Source of the DNA: Dietzia lutea
Lineage (GTDB): Bacteria > Actinomycetota > Actinomycetes > Mycobacteriales > Mycobacteriaceae
Reading direction: 5' to 3'
Length of the DNA: 64,000 nucleotides
Assembly: GCF_003096075.1 (NCBI RefSeq)
Contig: NZ_CP015449.1
Coordinates: 1,605,001-1,669,000 of the forward strand
Positions 31,538 to 41,106 of this stretch are shown here, one piece after another (positions within the stretch are counted from its first letter, which is position 1; each line of letters opens with the position of its first letter). Under the pieces are notes generated by a model. It saw only the letters and a program-made list of their open reading frames with translations, was not told the DNA's origin and made no database searches. A program made the translations under genes and the position numbers.

Positions 31538-34414
31538 GTGACGACGACCCCCCACACCGCCCGGACCGGAGGCGAGTTCGTCGCCCGCCATCTGGGCCCC
31601 GATGCCGACGGACTCGCGCGGATCCTTGACACCATCGGCGTCGGCTCCCTGGACGAGCTCGCCGAGCGTGCCGTCCCCTCGGTCATCCTCGACGAGGTCG
31701 GCTCCGACGGACGGGCCGCCGGCATCGACGCGCTCCCGGAGCCGCTGTCGGAGGCCGATACCCTCGCGGCGCTGCGGGCGCTGGCCGACCGCAACAGCGT
31801 CGCGGTGTCCATGATCGGGCAGGGGTACTACGACACCCTCACGCCGCCGGTGCTGATCCGCAACATCATCGCGAGCCCGGCCTGGTACACCGGCTATACC
31901 CCGTACCAGCCGGAGATCAGCCAGGGGCGTCTCGAGGCGCTGCTGAACTTCCAGACGATGGTCTCGGACCTGACCGGCATGGACATGGCCAACGCCTCCA
32001 TGCTCGACGAGGGGACCGCCGCGGCCGAGGCCATGACGATGCTGCGACGGGCCAACCGCTCGTCCAAGAGCCCCCGCTTCGCCGTCGACGCCGACATCTT
32101 CCCCCAGACAGCGGCGATTCTCGCCACCCGCGCCGAGCCCCTCGGCATCGAGCTGGTCACCGCGAATCTCGTCGACGACGGACTCCCGGAGGGCGAGTTC
32201 TTCGGCGCCCTGGTGCAGACCCCCGGCGCCTCCGGCCGCGTCGCCGACGTGGCGCCGCTCATCGAGCAGTGCCACGAGCGCGGCGTCATGGTCGCCGCGG
32301 GCGTCGACCTGCTGGCCGCGACGCTCCACACGCCGGCGGGGGAGAAGGGCGCGGCTGCGTGCTTCGGCACCACCCAGCGGTTCGGCGTCCCGATGGGCTT
32401 CGGCGGACCCCACGCCGGATTCCTGGCGTGTCGCTCCGCGCACGCGCGGAACCTTCCCGGCCGGCTGGTCGGCGTCTCCACGGACGAGGACGGACGTGTC
32501 GCCTACCGGCTGGCCCTGCAGACGAGGGAGCAGCACATCCGTCGCGAGAAGGCCACGTCCAACATCTGCACCGCGCAGGTCCTGCTCGCCGTCCTCGCCG
32601 CGATGTACGCCTCCTACCACGGCGCGGAGGGGCTCACGGCCATCGCCCGGCGCGTCCACGCCCACGCGGCCGCGCTGGCCGACGGTCTCCGTGCCGCCGG
32701 GGTGGAGGTGCTGCACGACGCGTTCTTCGACACCGTCCGGGCGCGCGTGCCGGGCCGCGCCGACGAGGTGCTGACCGCCGCCGCCGCGCGCGGCGTGAAC
32801 CTGTGGAAGGTCGACGACGACACGGTGTCCGTGTCGTGTGACGAGGCCACCACCGCCGAGCACGTGGGGATCGTCCTGGAGGCGTTCGGTGCCAGCGGAG
32901 CCCCCGCCGAGATCACGGTCGACCCGGCCCACGGCGACCGCACGAGCGAGTTCCTGCAGCACGAGGCGTTCGTCCGCTACCGCACCGAGACGGCCATGCT
33001 GCGGTACCTCAGGGCGTTGTCCGACAAGGACATGGCGCTGGACCGGACCATGATCCCGCTCGGCTCCTGCACCATGAAGCTCAACGCCACCACCGAGATG
33101 GAACCGATCACGTGGCCGGAGTTCAACCGGCTCCACCCGTTCGCCCCGGCCGACCAGACCGCCGGGATCCGCGAGCTGATCGGGGACGTCGAGCAGTGGC
33201 TGGTCGACATCACCGGCTACGCCGCCGTCAGCCTCCAGCCCAACGCCGGCAGCCAGGGCGAGTACGCGGGCCTGCTGGCCATCCGCGAGTACCACCGCTC
33301 CCGCGGGGCCGACGACCGGACGGTCTGCCTCATCCCGTCCTCGGCGCACGGGACGAACGCCGCGTCGGCCGTGATGGCGGGCATGAAGGTGGTCGTGGTT
33401 GCCTGCCGCGAGAACGGCGACGTGGACATCGACGATCTGCGGGCCAGGGTCGACAAGCACGGCTCCGAGCTCGCGGCCATCATGATCACCTACCCGTCGA
33501 CCCACGGCGTGTACGAGCACGACATCGAGGACATCTGCGCGATCGTCCACGACGCGGGCGGCCAGGTCTACATCGACGGCGCGAACCTCAACGCGCTCGT
33601 GGGTGTCGCGCGCCCGGGCCGGTTCGGTGGCGACGTGAGCCACCTGAACCTGCACAAGACGTTCTGCATCCCGCACGGCGGCGGTGGACCCGGCGTCGGG
33701 CCGGTCGCGGTGGCCGAGCACCTGCGCGAATTCCTGCCCGGGCACCCCCACGAGGGCGGGCTCGGCTCGGGCGGCGCGGTCTCCGCGGCGGCGTTCGGCT
33801 CCGCGTCGATCCTGCCGATCACCTGGGCCTACATCCGGATGATGGGCGCCGACGGCCTGCGCAGCGCCACGCTGACCGCAATCGCGAGCGCCAACTACCT
33901 GGCCCGACGCATCGGCGAGCACTTCCCGGTCCTGTACTCCGGCGAGGGGGGCTGGGTCGCGCACGAGTGCATCCTCGACCTGCGCCCGCTCATCGACTCG
34001 GTCGGCATCTCGATCGACGACGTGGCCAAGAGGCTGGCCGACTACGGGTTCCACGCGCCCACCATGAGCTTCCCGGTGCCCAACACCCTGATGGTGGAGC
34101 CCACGGAGAGCGAGGACCTGGCCGAGCTCGACGCGTTCTGCGAGGCGATGGCGGCCATCCGCGCGGAGATCGACCGCGTCGCCGCCGGCGAGTGGACCGT
34201 GGAGGACAACCCGCTGCGCGGGGCCCCCCACACGGCCGAGAGCGTCTCCGCCGACGAGTGGGACCACGCGTACCCGCGAAGTGTCGCCGGCTACCCCCTC
34301 GGACCGGCCTGGCGGCCGAAGGTCTGGCCCGCAGTCCGCCGGATCGACGGCGCGTACGGAGACAGGAACCTGGTCTGCTCGTGCCCGCCCCTCGAGGCGT
34401 TCGCGCAGGACTGA
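31538..34414 (+). CDS. gcvP: Glycine dehydrogenase (decarboxylating), P protein
   Basis: GcvP decarboxylates glycine with PLP and passes the aminomethyl group to lipoyl-GcvH. The 958-aa single-chain form has an N-terminal half (signature [17 protein letters not shown] and [11 protein letters not shown]) and a C-terminal half with the PLP lysine Lys707 ([18 protein letters not shown]). The length is usual for the family. GAGGA precedes GTG 31538. It stands alone behind a tandem glycine riboswitch; gcvH is 3 kb upstream, and gcvT and lpd are outside the window. Confidence 0.97.
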   Translation: MTTTPHTARTGGEFVARHLGPDADGLARILDTIGVGSLDELAERAVPSVILDEVGSDGRAAGIDALPEPLSEADTLAALRALADRNSVAVSMIGQGYYDTLTPPVLIRNIIASPAWYTGYTPYQPEISQGRLEALLNFQTMVSDLTGMDMANASMLDEGTAAAEAMTMLRRANRSSKSPRFAVDADIFPQTAAILATRAEPLGIELVTANLVDDGLPEGEFFGALVQTPGASGRVADVAPLIEQCHERGVMVAAGVDLLAATLHTPAGEKGAAACFGTTQRFGVPMGFGGPHAGFLACRSAHARNLPGRLVGVSTDEDGRVAYRLALQTREQHIRREKATSNICTAQVLLAVLAAMYASYHGAEGLTAIARRVHAHAAALADGLRAAGVEVLHDAFFDTVRARVPGRADEVLTAAAARGVNLWKVDDDTVSVSCDEATTAEHVGIVLEAFGASGAPAEITVDPAHGDRTSEFLQHEAFVRYRTETAMLRYLRALSDKDMALDRTMIPLGSCTMKLNATTEMEPITWPEFNRLHPFAPADQTAGIRELIGDVEQWLVDITGYAAVSLQPNAGSQGEYAGLLAIREYHRSRGADDRTVCLIPSSAHGTNAASAVMAGMKVVVVACRENGDVDIDDLRARVDKHGSELAAIMITYPSTHGVYEHDIEDICAIVHDAGGQVYIDGANLNALVGVARPGRFGGDVSHLNLHKTFCIPHGGGGPGVGPVAVAEHLREFLPGHPHEGGLGSGGAVSAAAFGSASILPITWAYIRMMGADGLRSATLTAIASANYLARRIGEHFPVLYSGEGGWVAHECILDLRPLIDSVGISIDDVAKRLADYGFHAPTMSFPVPNTLMVEPTESEDLAELDAFCEAMAAIRAEIDRVAAGEWTVEDNPLRGAPHTAESVSADEWDHAYPRSVAGYPLGPAWRPKVWPAVRRIDGAYGDRNLVCSCPPLEAFAQD

Positions 34415-34480
34415 GCCACCACCGGGGCGGGGCCGCGTTCGGGGTCCGGGAGTGTCGTACCCGTATGGCACCGTGCGGGC

Positions 34481-35305
34481 ATGACCACGACCGGACCCCG
34501 CCTCGCGCCCGAACTACCCGCGGACTGTCTCGACTGGTGCCGCGCCCAGCCGCCCGCTCTGCTCGTGGCGGACGAGTACGTGGAGATCGACCTCGACCGT
34601 TGGAACCTCCGGCTCGCGGAGAAGGGAATCGACCTCCGTCTCGTCGCGGGCGGGCCCGACGGCGGGATCGTGCAGTCCGGGTCGGGGTACCTGCGCAGGA
34701 GTGATCTGTGGGCGGCGGGCCGCCGAGCCCGCGGCAGCCTGGAGGAATCCGTGGTCGCGCTCTACATGTGCGCGGCATGGCTGTCCGCCCACCCGCTGCG
34801 GTCTGGCGTGCGGCGGGGGCTACCCGACTTCCGCGTCCCCGCCCGGGACCGTGCCGGGTGGCGTTCGGTGTCACCCCACGGTTATCCCCTGGTGCTGCAC
34901 GAGGTCGTGGAGTGGCTCGACGCGCCGGTGGAGGCCATGAACCTGCTGCGCCACGGCGCGCCCGCGGGCGCCGGCCGCGGTGTCCCGGACCTGGGGTACC
35001 CGTTGGCCTCGCTCTACCTGTCCTCGTTGGGCATGGCGTGGTCCGCGCAGAGCATCGTGCCGGTCGACCCCGCGGGGATCGGGACCCTCGTGCACGCCGG
35101 GTGGACCGAGATCGAGTCCTCCGCCAGGCTGACGCCCCGGCGCTACCAGCGCTACCTTGACGTGGTCGCCACGTGGGCGCGTGAGGCCGCGGTCGATCCG
35201 CTGGTGGTGGAGATGTGGCTGGTCCACGACTGGAACGAACGGCGCGCCCGGGTGTCGTCCCGCGGATCGTCCACCCGGACGCCCCCGGGAAGTCGCCCGC
35301 GGTGA
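34481..35305 (+). CDS. Hypothetical protein of unknown function
   Basis: The 274-aa protein is not recognised. It is soluble, rich in Trp, Leu and Arg, and has no signal peptide, membrane helix or clear catalytic motif. Conserved-looking patches include YLRRSDLWAAGRRARGS, VSPHGYPLVLHEVVEWLD and DLGYPLASLYLSSLGMAW. The last 25 residues are Ser/Arg/Pro-rich and probably disordered. ATG 34481 is the first in-frame start after gcvP. It runs in the same direction as the hydrolase that follows 25 bases later. Confidence 0.7.
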   Translation: MTTTGPRLAPELPADCLDWCRAQPPALLVADEYVEIDLDRWNLRLAEKGIDLRLVAGGPDGGIVQSGSGYLRRSDLWAAGRRARGSLEESVVALYMCAAWLSAHPLRSGVRRGLPDFRVPARDRAGWRSVSPHGYPLVLHEVVEWLDAPVEAMNLLRHGAPAGAGRGVPDLGYPLASLYLSSLGMAWSAQSIVPVDPAGIGTLVHAGWTEIESSARLTPRRYQRYLDVVATWAREAAVDPLVVEMWLVHDWNERRARVSSRGSSTRTPPGSRPR

Positions 35306-35318
35306 GCCCCGGACCGGT

Positions 35319-35324
35319 TAGGGT
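35319..35324 (+). promoter_or_regulatory. Candidate -10 box (TAGGGT), leaderless spacing to 35331
   Basis: TAGGGT ends 6 bases before ATG 35331, and no ribosome binding site lies between, so the hydrolase gene may have its own leaderless transcript. Confidence 0.45.
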
Positions 35325-35330
35325 CCGCGC

Positions 35331-36179
35331 ATGGAACCACGCACAGGCTCAGTGGACGTCCCGGTCGGCGCGCTCGACGTGCTCGTCTGGGAGGGGGATG
35401 GCGGGGCACCGGCCGTGGAGCCGACGCGCACGGTGCTGGCGCTGCACGGTTTCCCCGAATCGGCGTGGGAGTGGGTGGGCGTCGCGGAGAGTCTCGCCCG
35501 GCAGGGTGTCCGGGTGCTCGCCCCGATGCAACGCGGGTACTCACCCGGTGCCCGGCCGGACGGCGTCGAGGCGTACGCCATCGAGCACCTGGCCGACGAC
35601 GCGCTCGCGGTGATGGACCGATTCGGACTGGAGCGCGCACACGTACTCGGGCACGACTGGGGCGCGTGCGTCGCGTGGTGGCTCGCCGCCCACCACCCGA
35701 GCCGGGTCGCGAGCCTCACGGCCATCTCCGTACCGCATCTCGGGGCGTTCGGCGACGCGATCGCGTCCGATCCCGACCAGCAGGCGCGGTCAGCCTACTT
35801 CGGCCTATTCCGGCAGGAGGGCAAGGCCGAGGAAGTGCTGCTCGAGGACGGGGCCCGCCGCCTGCGCGCCATGTTCGACGGGCAGGTCCCAGACGACCTC
35901 GTGGGTCGGCATCTCGAGGTGCTCGGGGACCGGCCCGCGCTGACGGGCGCGCTCAACTGGTACCGCGCGATGAGACGGTACGAGCTGCCCGACGTCTCCG
36001 TCCCCACCACCTATCTGTGGGGCGGTCAGGATCCGGCGATCGCGCGGAGCGGGGCCGAGGCGACGGCGGCCCGGATGACGGGGGAGTACCGGTTCGTCCC
36101 GCTCACCGACCGGGGCCACTGGCTGCCCGAGGAGGACCCCGAGCTGGTCGCGCGCGAGGTCCTGGAACGGCTCGGCTGA
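35331..36179 (+). CDS. Alpha/beta hydrolase, epoxide hydrolase-like
   Basis: The 282-aa protein has the oxyanion motif HGFPES (39-44), an acidic nucleophile elbow GHDWGA with Asp109, and a C-terminal His in DRGHWLPEEDPE near residue 265; the third acid is probably the Asp in LWGGQDPA near 237. An Asp nucleophile within HDWG is typical of epoxide hydrolases and haloalkane dehalogenases, and the family is numerous in actinobacteria. The cap region is about 135-215. The native substrate is unknown. It converges on the acyl-CoA synthetase gene with only 16 bases between stops. Confidence 0.88.
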   Translation: MEPRTGSVDVPVGALDVLVWEGDGGAPAVEPTRTVLALHGFPESAWEWVGVAESLARQGVRVLAPMQRGYSPGARPDGVEAYAIEHLADDALAVMDRFGLERAHVLGHDWGACVAWWLAAHHPSRVASLTAISVPHLGAFGDAIASDPDQQARSAYFGLFRQEGKAEEVLLEDGARRLRAMFDGQVPDDLVGRHLEVLGDRPALTGALNWYRAMRRYELPDVSVPTTYLWGGQDPAIARSGAEATAARMTGEYRFVPLTDRGHWLPEEDPELVAREVLERLG

Positions 36180-36195
36180 CCGCCGCCCGCCCGGC

Positions 36196-37740
36196 TCACT
36201 CCTGCCGGAGTTCGCGCTTGAGCAACTTGCCGGACTGGTTGCGGGGCAACTCGTCGACGAACACGACGCGCTTGGGCACCTTGAACGGCGCCAGGTACTC
36301 GCGCGTGCCCGCGATGATCTCGTCCTCGGAGGCCTCCGCGCCGTCCTTGAGGACCACGACGGCGGTCACCGCTTCGATCCACTTCGGATCGCGCGTGCCG
36401 ATGACCGCGACCTCCGCGACCCGCTCGTCCTGGTACACGGCGTCCTCCACCTCGCGGGAGGCCACCAGGACACCGCCGGTGTTGATGACGTCCTTGATGC
36501 GGTCGACGACCTCGATGTACCCCTCCGCGTCTCGCACGACGAGGTCCCCGGAGTGGAACCACCCGTCACGGAACGCCTCGCGGGTGGCGTCGGGCTTGTT
36601 CCAGTAGCCCGTGCACAGCTGCGGGGAGCGGTAGACTACCTCGCCCCGCTCGCCGTCGGCGACTTCGAGTCCCGATTCGTCGACCACCCGGGCCTCGACG
36701 AAGAAGACCGGTCGACCCGCGCTGGCCGGTCTGTCGTCGTGCTCCTCGGGGCGCAGGACACAGGCGAGCGGGCCGATCTCGGACTGGCCGAAACAGTTGT
36801 AGAACCCCAGCTCCGGGTACCTGGCCCGGAGGCGCTGCAGAACGGTCACGGGCATGATCGAGGCGCCGTACTGGGCCTTGCGGAGGCTCGACAGATCGCG
36901 ACGCTCGAGGTCCGGGTGGGAAGCGAGGGGGACCCAGACGGTGGGTGCGAGGAACAGGGAGCCGATCCCGTCCTCTTCGATGCGGCGCAGGATCTCGGGG
37001 GCGTCCGGGGCGGCCATCAGGTGCACGGTCGCGCCCAGCGACAGGTACGGCATCGCGAACACGTGCATCGCCGCGGAGTGGTAGAGCGGCATGGTCACCA
37101 GCGGCTCGTCATCGGCGGCCAGATCGAGCGACAGGATGCAGCTGAGGTATTCGTGGACCAGTGCGGAGTGGGTCATCATCGCGCCCTTGGGTCGCGAGGT
37201 GGTGCCCGAGGTGTAGAGCAGTTGGGCGAGGTCGCCGCCGGAGGCGGGCGAGTCGACGGGCGTGACGTCTCCGGTCTCGAGTGCCGTGCCCAGCACGGTG
37301 CCGTCGGGTGCCTCGCCGGCGGAGGGTTGCAGCGCGAGGGACGTCAGGGCGGACAGGTCGTCCAGGATCGCCTCGAGAGTGGGCGCCTGGGCGGGATCGA
37401 CCAGGACGAGCGAGGCCCCCGAGTCGGTGAGCAGATACTCGAGCTCGCCCCCCGTGAGGGCGTAGTTCACGGGGACGTGGATGTAGCCCGCCCGCGAGGT
37501 CGCGAGGAAGGCGATGAGGTAGGCGTCCGAGTTGACGCCGTATGCCGCGATGCGGGCGCCGTCCTCGAGACCGTGTCCGGCGAGCAGGGCGGCGACGCGG
37601 TCGACGGCGGCGTCGAGAGCCGCGTATGTCCAGCGACGGTCCGCGAAGGTCAGGGCGATGCGGTCGGGGAACCGGGACGCCGATCGGCGCAGGCTGGCGT
37701 CAACGGTGCCGGAGGCGGCGGTCGAGGGGGAGTCTGTCAT
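36196..37740 (-). CDS. Acyl-CoA synthetase, AMP-forming (FadD-like)
   Basis: The 514-aa enzyme activates a carboxylic acid as an acyl-adenylate and then a CoA thioester. The ATP loop YTSGTTSRPKG lies at 176-186, FNCFGQSE-type A5 sequence (GFYNCFGQSEIG) near 310, the hinge motif DGWFHSGD and VVDRIKDVI near 395-415, and the adenylation lysine Lys505 in NQSGKLLKRE. The length suits a medium-chain or short-chain FadD rather than an acetyl-CoA synthetase. Chain length preference cannot be told. No neighbouring beta-oxidation genes are present. Confidence 0.92.
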   Translation of the reverse strand: MTDSPSTAASGTVDASLRRSASRFPDRIALTFADRRWTYAALDAAVDRVAALLAGHGLEDGARIAAYGVNSDAYLIAFLATSRAGYIHVPVNYALTGGELEYLLTDSGASLVLVDPAQAPTLEAILDDLSALTSLALQPSAGEAPDGTVLGTALETGDVTPVDSPASGGDLAQLLYTSGTTSRPKGAMMTHSALVHEYLSCILSLDLAADDEPLVTMPLYHSAAMHVFAMPYLSLGATVHLMAAPDAPEILRRIEEDGIGSLFLAPTVWVPLASHPDLERRDLSSLRKAQYGASIMPVTVLQRLRARYPELGFYNCFGQSEIGPLACVLRPEEHDDRPASAGRPVFFVEARVVDESGLEVADGERGEVVYRSPQLCTGYWNKPDATREAFRDGWFHSGDLVVRDAEGYIEVVDRIKDVINTGGVLVASREVEDAVYQDERVAEVAVIGTRDPKWIEAVTAVVVLKDGAEASEDEIIAGTREYLAPFKVPKRVVFVDELPRNQSGKLLKRELRQE

Positions 37741-37781
37741 GGCCCGACCCTATAGCGGCGTGCGCCGGCCGGGTCGGAAAG

Positions 37782-38042
37782 TCAGTCGTCCGAGCGGATC
37801 AGCTCCAGGACGGCCGGCGGGATGGCGCCGTCGGCCTCGCGCGGCGTCCACTGCTCGCTGGGGACCCACTGGGAGCCGCAGCCCCGGCACGCGAACAGGG
37901 GCTCGCCGCGGCGCTCGACGGGCGTGCGGTTCCAGTTGCACAGGTCGCGGCAGGACCGTACCCGCAGGGCGGCGAGGTCGGGGTCGGCGCGGCGCCGCGC
38001 GAGGGAGCGGAGGGAGGCTAGTCCAGACATGTCACCGCTCAC
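37782..38042 (-). CDS. Small zinc-ribbon-like protein
   Basis: The 86-aa protein has a Cys pair CRDLC near residue 34 and a second pair CRGC near residue 52, which together could bind zinc. The rest is rich in Arg and Trp. GTG 38042 gives the full length; ATG 38030 would remove four residues. It is transcribed away from the YchJ-like gene and toward the acyl-CoA synthetase, in the same direction as the latter. Function unknown; nucleic acid or protein binding is possible. Confidence 0.65.
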   Translation of the reverse strand: MSGDMSGLASLRSLARRRADPDLAALRVRSCRDLCNWNRTPVERRGEPLFACRGCGSQWVPSEQWTPREADGAIPPAVLELIRSDD

Positions 38043-38107
38043 GATAGTCCGGCGGGGGCGGCGGGGTCCGCGTCGCGGGGGTCGGCAGGGGTGGCCCCGC
38101 GCGTCGG

Positions 38108-38113
38108 TAGCCT
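38108..38113 (+). promoter_or_regulatory. Candidate -10 box (TAGCCT) before YchJ-like gene
   Basis: TAGCCT lies 30 bases before ATG 38144 in the divergent spacer; GGAGCAG near 38132 could serve as ribosome binding site. Confidence 0.3.
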
Positions 38114-38143
38114 GGGCGGATCATCGGGGAACGGAGCAGACGG

Positions 38144-38538
38144 ATGAGTGCGTGCCCGTGTGGCAGTGGGGTCGATCTCGGGGCGTGTTGCGGCCCGCTC
38201 GTGGAGGACGGGGTGCCCGCGCGAACGGCGGAGGAGCTGATGCGCTCGCGCTACACGGCGTTCGCGCTCGAGCGGACGGACCACCTCTGGCGCACGTGGC
38301 ATCCGCGGACGCGTCCGCGGTCGTGGAGGCGTCGGGGGTGGAGTGGACCGGACTCACCGTCCTGGAGGTGGTCGCCGGGGGTGAGGGTGACGACGACGGG
38401 ATGGTCGAGTTCGAGGCCCGGCACGTCGAGCTCGGCGACCGGGGTGTGATGCGTGAGCGTTCCCTGTTCGAGCGCAGGGGAGGGCGGTGGACGTACGTCG
38501 CCGCGGACCCGGCGGGGGCGCGCCCGGCGGGTGACTAG
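38144..38538 (+). pseudogene. YchJ-like (UPF0225) SEC-C protein, frameshifted
   Basis: The frame from ATG 38144 encodes the expected N-terminus: the SEC-C zinc motif CPCGSG...CCGP and EELMRSRYTAFAL...LWRTWHP. After His-Pro it becomes unlike the family, while the +2-shifted frame resumes exactly with ASAVVEASGVEWTGLTVLEV and continues to the family C-terminus (MRERSLFERRGGRWTYV) with a TAG stop at 38536. One missing base near 38303-38305 restores the gene (about 131 aa). The break falls on a perfect palindrome (38303-38320). The cause may be sequencing or assembly error, or a true mutation. Confidence 0.8.
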
Positions 38539-39068
38539 GACGGCGTCGGATCGGCGGGCTGTCGCGTCACCGTGATCGATCCGATCGTGGACGGGCTCGT
38601 CAGCTCGATGCGGCCTACCCGGGCACCACGGGGGACGGTCCACGCCACCATGCCGTTGATCTCCCGCCCGGGGGTCGTCAACACCGACGGGACGAGCGGG
38701 TCGGGCACCGTGCCGGAGGGGTCGGTGATCCGCTCGAACGGCCTGCCCGACGGGTCATAGGCGGTGAGGTCCTCGGGGCCGATCTCGGGTTGGCCGGCGG
38801 ACTGGACCGCGCGCACGTCCACCACGAGGACTGGGTCCGGGTACGAGTAGGACTGCACGAATCGCAGGTTCGACACGGTGACGGTGGCGTCCCAGTTCTC
38901 GGCCGACACCGGGAACGGCCGGTCGAACTGCTGGGAGGTGGGCAGCGGCCCGCTCGGTGCGGCGGCTGGGGCGGGCACCCCGCGTCGTTCGTCGTCTCCG
39001 AAGAGCGAACAGGCACTGGTCAGCATGGTCGCGGCGGTGACCACGGCGACGAGGGCGGCGCGACGCAT
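38535..39068 (-). CDS. Putative lipoprotein
   Basis: The 177-aa protein has a type II signal peptide (MRRAALVAVVTAATML) with lipobox LTSAC, giving Cys19 as the lipid-modified residue. A Pro/Ala-rich linker follows, then a domain of about 135 residues with beta-strand character (TVTVSNLRFVQSYSYP, GRPFERITDPSG, WTVPRGARVGRIEL), reminiscent of DUF4352-type extracellular domains. AGGAG precedes ATG 39068. The upstream in-frame extension to 39131 would bury the signal peptide and was rejected. Its 3' end overlaps the YchJ-like gene by four bases. Confidence 0.78.
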   Translation of the reverse strand: MRRAALVAVVTAATMLTSACSLFGDDERRGVPAPAAAPSGPLPTSQQFDRPFPVSAENWDATVTVSNLRFVQSYSYPDPVLVVDVRAVQSAGQPEIGPEDLTAYDPSGRPFERITDPSGTVPDPLVPSVLTTPGREINGMVAWTVPRGARVGRIELTSPSTIGSITVTRQPADPTPS

Positions 39069-39120
39069 CGGCACTCCTGTTGCGGGATCGGGTACCGGGC
39101 CCTTCCCGGCGGTGCCGATC

Positions 39121-40122
39121 CTACGTCTCACCGGCGCCGGGATCGTCGGAGGCGCGCAGGTCGCGGGAGTTGCCGCCGGCGACGCGTCGCGCGAGATCGG
39201 GGTAGACGTCGTCGAGTTCGGCGGTGATCTCGGCCAGGTGGATCTTGAAGTTGACGGGGACGAAGACCCTGTCGACGAACTCCGACTCGGCCGTGATGGT
39301 CGAGCCGTCGAACACGTAGCGGCACCACAGTGAGTCCCGGTTGAGGATCGCCACCTCGGTCTCGGCCGCCGCGGCGTCCTGCACCCCGGTCACCAGCGGA
39401 CTGCGGAACACGATGAGGGGGAGGGAGCGGTGTGCGCGCACGAAGAGCAGGACACAGCCCGCGGGAACGGTGAACACGTCGTGCTCGTCGGGGTGCATGC
39501 GTCTGCGGTAGACCTCGGCGAGCGCCGCTCCCACCGCCCTGGTCGCCTGGTCGGGGTCGGTGATGGGTCGCGGGCGGAAGTCGTCCGCGTCGCCGCTCGC
39601 GTCCGGTTCCGTGGGACCGCCGGGGTGGGCCGCGGCCGCGTCCGCGGGATCCGGGCCGAACGCCGTACCCGGGGCGTCCGGTTCGTCGACTCCGGCCACG
39701 TCGTGGAGGAAGACCGGATGTCGGATGCCGAAGACCTGCTCGAGCGTGCCGGCGACGAGGTGGGCGAGTTCGGTGGCCCGATCCGTCGGCAGGGCGACCT
39801 GGGGGCCGGGGGCCGGCGCCGCCGTCGCTCCGGCGTCCCCGGCTCGCCAGCCGAGCGCGGCCAGTTGTGCGAGTTGCGCCGGTCGCAGCGGGGCGGGGGC
39901 GTCGTCCGATCCGCCCCCTGAGACCTCGGCCTCGAGTCGCCGCTGCCCCACCGCGGTGAAGCGGATGAACGGCGTGAGGGGCGAGGGCGCGCCGAGGACG
40001 GGCACCGCCAGGTCGAAGGTGGCGCCGGGGATCAGATCGCGCAGGAGATCTGCCAGGCGGGAGGCGAACCGGTCCCACCCGGCAGCGATCGACGCGTCCA
40101 CGTCGAACTCGAATGCCGGCAT
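39121..40122 (-). CDS. YbjN/T3SS chaperone-like (TY-Chap type) protein
   Basis: The 333-aa protein has two alpha/beta regions separated by an Ala/Pro/Asp-rich linker (about 70-200). The N-terminal one begins WDRFASRLADLLRDL and contains FIRFTAVGQRRLEAEV; the C-terminal one holds CVLLFVRAHRSLPLIVF and FVDRVFVPVNFKIHLAEI. These patterns resemble the YbjN/CesT-like peptide-binding chaperone domains found in actinobacteria. The assignment is by pattern only. The next gene on this strand, the lipoprotein, starts 52 bases after its stop. Confidence 0.6.
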   Translation of the reverse strand: MPAFEFDVDASIAAGWDRFASRLADLLRDLIPGATFDLAVPVLGAPSPLTPFIRFTAVGQRRLEAEVSGGGSDDAPAPLRPAQLAQLAALGWRAGDAGATAAPAPGPQVALPTDRATELAHLVAGTLEQVFGIRHPVFLHDVAGVDEPDAPGTAFGPDPADAAAAHPGGPTEPDASGDADDFRPRPITDPDQATRAVGAALAEVYRRRMHPDEHDVFTVPAGCVLLFVRAHRSLPLIVFRSPLVTGVQDAAAAETEVAILNRDSLWCRYVFDGSTITAESEFVDRVFVPVNFKIHLAEITAELDDVYPDLARRVAGGNSRDLRASDDPGAGET

Positions 40123-40210
40123 GCTTGGCAGTCAACCATCGAGGCAGCGCGCCCGTCAGCGGTTCGGGTGGTGTCCGGCCCGCAGGGGGCCGCGGATCGT
40201 CGGTGCCCGG

Positions 40211-41026
40211 TCAGGCGTCCTCGCGCGCGTGCCCCGCCTGGTGGTCCGCCCAGTACTCGTCGGACCCGTCGAAGCCCACCCGGATGCCGCCGCGGTGCTC
40301 GATGATCTCAGGCTCGATCGGTGAGATCGTGCGTTCCGCCGTCAGGGCCGCGGCGACGTCCGGGAACTCCGACAGGTGGCGCAGCTGGGTCCAGGTGGGA
40401 GGGAGGAGCATGGAGTGACCCGCCCGGAAGTCGGCCAGCAGGTCGACCGGACGCGCCCACATGGTGAGGTCGACCTCGGTGGTCTGGTCGTCGGGTTCCT
40501 GCCCCACGGGCAACGCGGCGAGGAAGAACCGGGTGTCGTAGCGGCGGGGCTCGACCGACGGGGTGATCCAGTGGTCGAAGGGGCGCAGACGATCCGCGGC
40601 GAGGGACAGCTCCTCGCGGGCCAGGAAGGCACTGAACGACAACTCGTGGGCCTCGAGTCCGGTACGCGCCGCGTGGTAGCGCCCCGCGTCGGAGACGGGC
40701 GCGCCGTGCCGGTGGTCGGCGAGGAGGACGCCGCACTCCTCGAAGGTCTCGCGGGCGGCGGCGCAGACCAGTCGCCGCGCGCGGGATTCGTCGCAGCCGA
40801 GGCGCTCGGCCCACCACGCGGGGGCGGGGCCGGTCCAGGCGAGGTCGGGGTCGTCGTCGGCGGCGTCGACGCCACCCCCGGGGAACACGGTCATCCCGCC
40901 GGCGAAGGCCATGCCCTTCACGCGGCGCGCGACGAATACCTCCGGGCCGGAATCGGAGTCGCGGATCACCATCACGGTGGAGGCGTCCTTGACGGGGCGG
41001 GCGGTGGTCTGGTCAACCTCGGTCAT
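40211..41026 (-). CDS. Nudix hydrolase
   Basis: The 271-aa protein has a Nudix domain at the N-terminus: VFVARRVKGMAFAGGM, then VFPGGGVDAAD and, after an insertion of about 30 residues, the catalytic helix ARETFEECGVLL. The long insertion and the C-terminal part with RFDTRFF-like sequence (RRYDTRFFLAALP) are typical of NUDT19-type CoA diphosphatase-like proteins in actinobacteria. Substrate is not known. ATG 41026 was chosen because the upstream frame has low-quality, Arg/Gly-rich translation. Confidence 0.82.
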   Translation of the reverse strand: MTEVDQTTARPVKDASTVMVIRDSDSGPEVFVARRVKGMAFAGGMTVFPGGGVDAADDDPDLAWTGPAPAWWAERLGCDESRARRLVCAAARETFEECGVLLADHRHGAPVSDAGRYHAARTGLEAHELSFSAFLAREELSLAADRLRPFDHWITPSVEPRRYDTRFFLAALPVGQEPDDQTTEVDLTMWARPVDLLADFRAGHSMLLPPTWTQLRHLSEFPDVAAALTAERTISPIEPEIIEHRGGIRVGFDGSDEYWADHQAGHAREDA

Positions 41027-41106
41027 GAGGTCAGTCTCGCGCGCGGGGCCGCCACGTGGCCCACCGGGGTGGGCGTGCGGACTGCCGCTGCCGGGTCGCG
41101 TCGTCG

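Noticed and set aside
31262-34471. A 1069-codon minus-strand open frame
   Set aside because: It lies opposite the riboswitch and gcvP, which are certain. Its translation is a Gly/Arg/Val shadow with no domain.
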